This document shows positions 60,379 through 64,000 of a stretch of DNA of 64,000 nucleotides, piece after piece. Position 1 is the stretch's first letter, and each line of letters begins with the position of its first letter. This DNA is from Streptomyces asoensis (GTDB taxonomy: Bacteria; Actinomycetota; Actinomycetes; Streptomycetales; Streptomycetaceae): contig NZ_CP049838.1 in the NCBI RefSeq assembly GCF_013085465.1, positions 7,440,001 through 7,504,000 on the forward strand, written 5' to 3'. Below the pieces are notes generated by a model. The model saw only the letters and a list, made by a program, of their open reading frames with translations. It did not search any database and was not told the origin of the DNA. A program made the translations under genes and the position numbers.

Positions 60379-61668
60379 ATGCCCTCGCCGTTTACCTCTT
60401 CCGCTGCCTCCTCCTCACCCTTACCCCACCCTGCGTCCGACGGGCCGCCGCCCGGGGACGTCTCCCGCACCGTGCCCGCGCAGGCGCCGTCCGTGGCGGA
60501 GCGACATGTTCCGTCCCCCGCGCCGGGTCCCCGTACGGCGTCCGCCGGGGTGCGGTACGTCCGGCCCTGCGTCACCGAACTGCGGCTCTCGGCCTTCGCG
60601 GGGCATCGGCGGGCCCGGTTTCCGCTGGGGGCGGTCACGCTGTTCGTCGGGGCCAGTGGGAGCGGCAAGAGCAGCGCGCTGCGGGCGTACGAGGCGCTGG
60701 CGCGGCTGGGGGGAGGGGCCCCGCTGGGTGAGGTGTTCGCCGACCCGGCCGCGTGTGTGCCGCAGGGGGCGCGGCCCGATGCCCAGCGTCGTCGGGGGTT
60801 CCGTATCGGATGCACGGCCGACGGGCCCGGCGGCCCCGTTCTGCTCGACGTCGCCGTGCAGGCCGAACCCGAGCTGCGCATCGTGGGGGAGCGGCTGAGC
60901 GCGGCGGGTGTCGTGCTGCTGGAGACGGCGCTGCGCGATCCCGGGCGCCGCACGGTACAGGCCGCCTGGCACACCGGCGGCTCCGCGCCGGTGACGCGCG
61001 CCCCGCTGCCCGACGACCGGCTCGGCACCGCCCTGCTGCCGCTGCGCGTGGCCGGCAAGACCGACGGACAGCGGCAGGTGCTCGCCGCCGCGGAACAGAT
61101 GGTCGTCGCCCTGCGGTCCGTCTTCGCCTGCGATCCGCAGCCCGACTGGATGGGGGGCCCCGTCCCCACCGGCTCCGGCCGACTGCTCGCCGGCTGCGAC
61201 AATCTCGCCGACGTCCTCTGGCGCACCCGCGAGGAGTGCGGACGGCGGCACGCGCAACTGGTGGCCGCGCTGTCCGCCGGATCCACCGGGCCGGTCGTGG
61301 ACCTGCGCGCCGAACCGCTGGCCGACGGCACGGTCCGCGCACTGCTCCACCGCGCCGACGGCAGTCGTACGGAACTCGCCCGGCTGGGATACGGCGAGCT
61401 GCGCTACGTCGCCCTCGCACTGGTGCTGCTCACCGGGCCGGGCGTCCTCGACGTGGACCCGGCCGGCGAGGTGCCCGCCGCGATGCAGACCCTCACCCTG
61501 CTCGCGGACGGCCTCGACCGTGGCCTCGACGTACGACAGCGCGCCGAACTGCTGCGGCTGGCGGTGCGGATGGCCGAGCGCGGGCACATCCGCTGCGTCG
61601 GCGCGGTCGGCGACGGGTACGGGGCCACCCGGACGGAGGGAGTGACGGTGGTACACCTGGGTCCGTGA
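60379..61668 (+). CDS. AAA-type ATP-binding protein
   Basis: A protein of about 429 residues with a disordered Pro/Ala N-terminus (1-70), then a P-loop LFVGASGSGKSSALRAYEAL and a body typical of RecF/SMC-like small ATPases (ARLGYGELRYVALALVLLTG, a signature-like motif). The Walker B region is less clear. ATG at 60379; a GTG at 60355 is possible. Its stop overlaps the MazG-like start (GTGA), so the two proteins are made together. Role unknown, perhaps DNA repair or nucleotide-related. Confidence 0.7.
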   Translation: MPSPFTSSAASSSPLPHPASDGPPPGDVSRTVPAQAPSVAERHVPSPAPGPRTASAGVRYVRPCVTELRLSAFAGHRRARFPLGAVTLFVGASGSGKSSALRAYEALARLGGGAPLGEVFADPAACVPQGARPDAQRRRGFRIGCTADGPGGPVLLDVAVQAEPELRIVGERLSAAGVVLLETALRDPGRRTVQAAWHTGGSAPVTRAPLPDDRLGTALLPLRVAGKTDGQRQVLAAAEQMVVALRSVFACDPQPDWMGGPVPTGSGRLLAGCDNLADVLWRTREECGRRHAQLVAALSAGSTGPVVDLRAEPLADGTVRALLHRADGSRTELARLGYGELRYVALALVLLTGPGVLDVDPAGEVPAAMQTLTLLADGLDRGLDVRQRAELLRLAVRMAERGHIRCVGAVGDGYGATRTEGVTVVHLGP

Positions 61669-61994
61669 CAGAACAACACCTCGACGTGGCGAAGCTCCAG
61701 CGCAGACTCGCCGAGTTCGCGGCCGCGCGGAACTGGCAGCCCTTCCACACCCCGAAGAACCTCGTCGCCGCGCTCAGCGTGGAGGCGTCCGAACTGGTCG
61801 AGATCTTCCAGTGGTTGACGCCGGAGGAGTCGGCGCGCGTGATGGAGGACCCGGAGACCGCCCACCGGGTGACGGACGAGGTCGCCGACGTGCTCGCCTA
61901 TCTGCTCCAGCTGTGCGAAGTGCTCGGTGTCGATCCGCTGGCGGCGCTGAACGCGAAGATCGACCGCAACGAGCACAGGTTCCCGGCGCCGTAG
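61665..61994 (+). CDS. MazG-like nucleotide pyrophosphohydrolase
   Basis: A 109-residue all-helical MazG/dCTPase-like protein: QRRLAEFAAARNWQPFHTPK, then LSVEASELVEIFQWLTPEES (E-x-x-E metal site), and VTDEVADVLAYLLQL (E-x-x-D). It should hydrolyse non-canonical or excess dNTPs. GTG at 61665 overlaps the upstream ATPase stop (GTGA). Coupling a house-cleaning pyrophosphatase to a P-loop ATPase is a useful contextual clue. Confidence 0.85.
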   Translation: MTEQHLDVAKLQRRLAEFAAARNWQPFHTPKNLVAALSVEASELVEIFQWLTPEESARVMEDPETAHRVTDEVADVLAYLLQLCEVLGVDPLAALNAKIDRNEHRFPAP

Positions 61995-62238
61995 CGGTGA
62001 CACAGCGCGGTGGCCTAGCGGTGGCGTAGCGGTGCCGGGGCGGTACCTCGAAGGTGAGCCGAGCAGTCCGTTTTCACTCTCCGCAGTCGAAGGGCGGACC
62101 GAAATCGATTTGTTGTCCACAGATTTCGGTCTTCCTCTGGCTTTTCGCCCCATAGACCCTCACTCTGGGTAGTGGACCGGTGGACACGGGTGTTCGGGCG
62201 GACGTGCGGCAGCACGTCGGGGCAGACGGGGGCAGCGC

Positions 62239-62718
62239 ATGGACGCGGTGCGGCTCATCCTGACGAGCAGGCGCGCGCTCGCGGGCGGCGGCGAAGGAGC
62301 GGGGATTCTCGCGGAGGTGTGGCAGGCGCAGGCCCTGGCGCAGGCGATCGGCAGTCGCCTCGCCGTCTCGGGCCCGCCCGAACTGCGTGGCGAGGCGCTG
62401 GGGCTGACCGAGCTGGCGGGCAGAGGCTGCGGTGTGCTGGGCGCGCCGGACCTCGACCCCGGGGACCTGCTCGCCGCCCGGCTCACCGAACTGGACGACG
62501 CCCGCCGGGCGCTGCTCGACCTGAGTGGCCTGCTCGGCGAGGTCGGCATCGCCCTGGTCGGCCTCGCGAGCTCGGCGGACGACCAGGGCACGTACTGGAA
62601 GTGCATGGAGGCCATCGACGCGGCGGACGAGTCCAGGGACCGGGTCCTGGAGATGCTGCGCAAGCTGGCGGCGAGGGAGGAACGGGAGGAAAGAGAAGGC
62701 GCCCTGCCGGAGAGGTGA
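62239..62718 (+). CDS. DUF6099-family protein
   Basis: A 159-residue helical protein of a Streptomyces-specific family: MDAVRLILTSRRALAGG, VWQAQALAQAIGSRLAVSG, LGEVGIALVGLASSADDQGT and CMEAIDAADESRDRVLEML. ATG with GGGGGCAGC upstream. Function unknown. The following A/G-rich 9-bp repeat array separates it from the next gene. Confidence 0.65.
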   Translation: MDAVRLILTSRRALAGGGEGAGILAEVWQAQALAQAIGSRLAVSGPPELRGEALGLTELAGRGCGVLGAPDLDPGDLLAARLTELDDARRALLDLSGLLGEVGIALVGLASSADDQGTYWKCMEAIDAADESRDRVLEMLRKLAAREEREEREGALPER

Positions 62719-62763
62719 GGGAAACCGACCTGTCCGGCACTCGGCGCCCGGCACCCGGCACCC

Positions 62764-62814
62764 GGCGGAAGGGCGGAAGGGCGGAAGGGCGGAAGGGCGG
62801 AAGAGCGGAAGGGG
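62764..62814. repeat. 9-bp tandem repeat GCGGAAGGG
   Basis: Five to six near-perfect copies of GCGGAAGGG in a row, ending in AGGGGAGGGGG. The tract is purine-rich on the plus strand and lies between convergent genes. It is simple-sequence DNA. Confidence 0.8.
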
Positions 62815-62839
62815 AGGGGGCTGGGGGGGCGAGAGAGAG

Positions 62840-63025
62840 TCAGCCCGCCATGCCGCCTTCTTCTCCCGGCCCCCGCCGCCCACCCCCGGTCGACTGGAAA
62901 TCCGAATCCAGCGCCGACAGATCCGCGTTCAAGGCCGCCATCAGCTCCTCCATCTGCTGCAACAACCCCTTCGGCTGGGCTGCGGCGGGGGCTCCGCCCT
63001 GCTGCGGCACGGTCTCTTCGGACAT
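62840..63025 (-). CDS. 61-residue hypothetical protein
   Basis: A short acidic protein with an amphipathic helix (KGLLQQMEELMAALNADLSA) and a Gly-rich end. ATG at 63025 is preceded on the minus strand by GAGGAGG. The family is not recognised. The strong SD and regular codon use make it believable. It is convergent with the DUF6099 gene. Confidence 0.5.
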   Translation of the reverse strand: MSEETVPQQGGAPAAAQPKGLLQQMEELMAALNADLSALDSDFQSTGGGRRGPGEEGGMAG

Positions 63026-63265
63026 GACGGCCTCCTCGGCCCTGGCCCCCCGTGAGGAGAGCGATGCGGGTGCGTCCCGGCGCTGACCAGCCGGGTACGG
63101 GCGCCGGGCGGTCCGGCTCCGCCCGCCCAACGATCACCGGAGGGGCGGGTCACTTGCCCGGGCAACCGCCCACGCACGGCACAGGCGTTTTTCACCCGAC
63201 CGGGGACGGCCGGGGGAGACGGGACCGGTGGGGTTGACGGGAAGGCCGGAGTGCAGGATGGAGGT

Positions 63266-64000
63266 ATGGATCTGCGTATCTTCACCGAGCCCCAGCAGGG
63301 GGCGACCTACGACACCCTCCTCACCGTGGCGAAGGCCACCGAGGACCTCGGGTTCGACGCCTTCTTCCGGTCCGACCACTATCTGAAGATGGGCGACGTG
63401 AGCGGTCTCCCGGGTCCCACGGACGCCTGGATCACCCTCGCCGGGCTCGCCCGCGAGACCAAGCGCATACGCCTCGGCACGCTGATGACCGCCGGCACCT
63501 TCCGGCTGCCCGGCGTCCTCGCCATCCAGGTCGCGCAGGTGGACCAGATGTCCGGCGGCCGCGTCGAACTGGGCCTGGGCGCGGGCTGGTTCGAGGAGGA
63601 GCACACGGCGTACGGCATCCCCTTCCCGAAGGAGAAGATCGGCCGGCTGGAGGAGCAGCTGGAGATCGTCACGGGTCTGTGGGCGACGGAGCTCGGCAAG
63701 ACGTACGACTTCCACGGCACGTACTACGACCTCACCGACTCGCCCGCGCTGCCCAAGCCCGTGCAGGCGAAGATCCCGGTGCTGATCGGCGGCACCGGTG
63801 CGACCCGCACGCCGCGGCTGGCCGCCCGGTTCGCCGACGAGTTCAACATGCCGTTCGGCTCGGTCGAGGACAGTGAGCGCCAGTTCGGCCGGGTGCGGGC
63901 GGCCGCGCAGGAGATCGGCCGCGCAGCCGACGCGATCACCTTCTCCAACGCCCTCGTCGTCTGCGTCGGCAAGGACGACCAGGAACTCGCCCGGCGTGCC
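63266..64000 (+). CDS. LLM-class F420-dependent oxidoreductase, 5' part
   Basis: The first 245 residues of a luciferase-like TIM-barrel enzyme; the gene runs off the window. MDLRIFTEPQQGATYDTLLT, LGFDAFFRSDHYLKMGD, LGTLMTAGTFRLPGVLAIQV and VELGLGAGWFEEEHTAYGI are typical of the F420-dependent group. It uses reduced coenzyme F420 to oxidise or reduce an unknown substrate in the cytosol. ATG at 63266 with GGAGG upstream. Confidence 0.88.
   Translation, partial: MDLRIFTEPQQGATYDTLLTVAKATEDLGFDAFFRSDHYLKMGDVSGLPGPTDAWITLAGLARETKRIRLGTLMTAGTFRLPGVLAIQVAQVDQMSGGRVELGLGAGWFEEEHTAYGIPFPKEKIGRLEEQLEIVTGLWATELGKTYDFHGTYYDLTDSPALPKPVQAKIPVLIGGTGATRTPRLAARFADEFNMPFGSVEDSERQFGRVRAAAQEIGRAADAITFSNALVVCVGKDDQELARRA

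Overview
The window reads as a Streptomyces chromosome or that of a very close relative. The DNA is very GC-rich with strong third-position GC bias, GTG starts and GTGA/ATGA stop-start overlaps are frequent, and the conserved genes (kdpDE, ceoBC, a KimA-like APC transporter, a TrmA-family methyltransferase, SepF-like, DUF3159, DUF6099 and SseB proteins) are actinobacterial.

1-8.7 kb is conserved chromosome. It holds the 3' part of kdpD, kdpE, an OB-fold protein, a DUF3159 membrane protein, the convergent TrkA-type pair ceoB-ceoC, a 31-residue membrane peptide, a KimA-like permease and a 23S rRNA/tRNA uridine methyltransferase. Most of these point to potassium homeostasis.

8.6-32.9 kb is an integrated element of about 24.2 kb. 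A 35-bp perfect direct repeat (8636-8670 and 32854-32888) lies inside the 3' end of the methyltransferase gene, and each end carries TGACGCTC repeats about 80 bp inside the core. The element encodes a tyrosine integrase and an excisionase, but I see no replication or conjugation gene. Cargo: a DUF4365 nuclease-like protein with a partner, a recombinase-like protein missing catalytic residues, a four-gene operon of two dynamin-like GTPases, an RdcB-like protein and a patatin phospholipase (bracketed by a 75-bp inverted repeat), an M48-like metalloprotease with a small coupled partner, a STAND/TPR ATPase cut short by an amber codon, an IS5-family element with a probable programmed -1 frameshift, an HTH-Ser/Thr kinase fusion, a DUF6262 protein and a broken AbiEii-like nucleotidyltransferase.

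33-44.5 kb starts with a decayed copy of the element's left end, which suggests a second, older insertion at the same site. It carries a broken PIN toxin, a protein with two nuclease-like domains, a membrane-anchored Mrr nuclease and a tight operon: EACC1-like adaptor, caspase-SF1 helicase fusion, small ORF, VWA protein, PP2C phosphatase and HHH kinase (a TerY-P-type triad). I consider this the strongest candidate for a new conflict or defence system. The dynamin-patatin operon is second.

44.5-51.6 kb is a polymorphic-toxin locus on the minus strand: SseB-like, WXG/ESX-like, a 1589-residue Rhs toxin, its immunity protein and a decayed second immunity gene. 51.7-58.9 kb holds drug-efflux and regulator pairs (MarR/Bcr-CflA, TetR, DUF2993, DHA2 MFS, MarR/YceI). 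59-64 kb returns to conserved genes: SepF-like, an ATPase coupled to a MazG-like pyrophosphohydrolase, DUF6099 and the start of an F420-dependent oxidoreductase.

Most gene starts were chosen by Shine-Dalgarno (SD) spacing and overlaps. Family names come from motif recognition by eye, not from searches.
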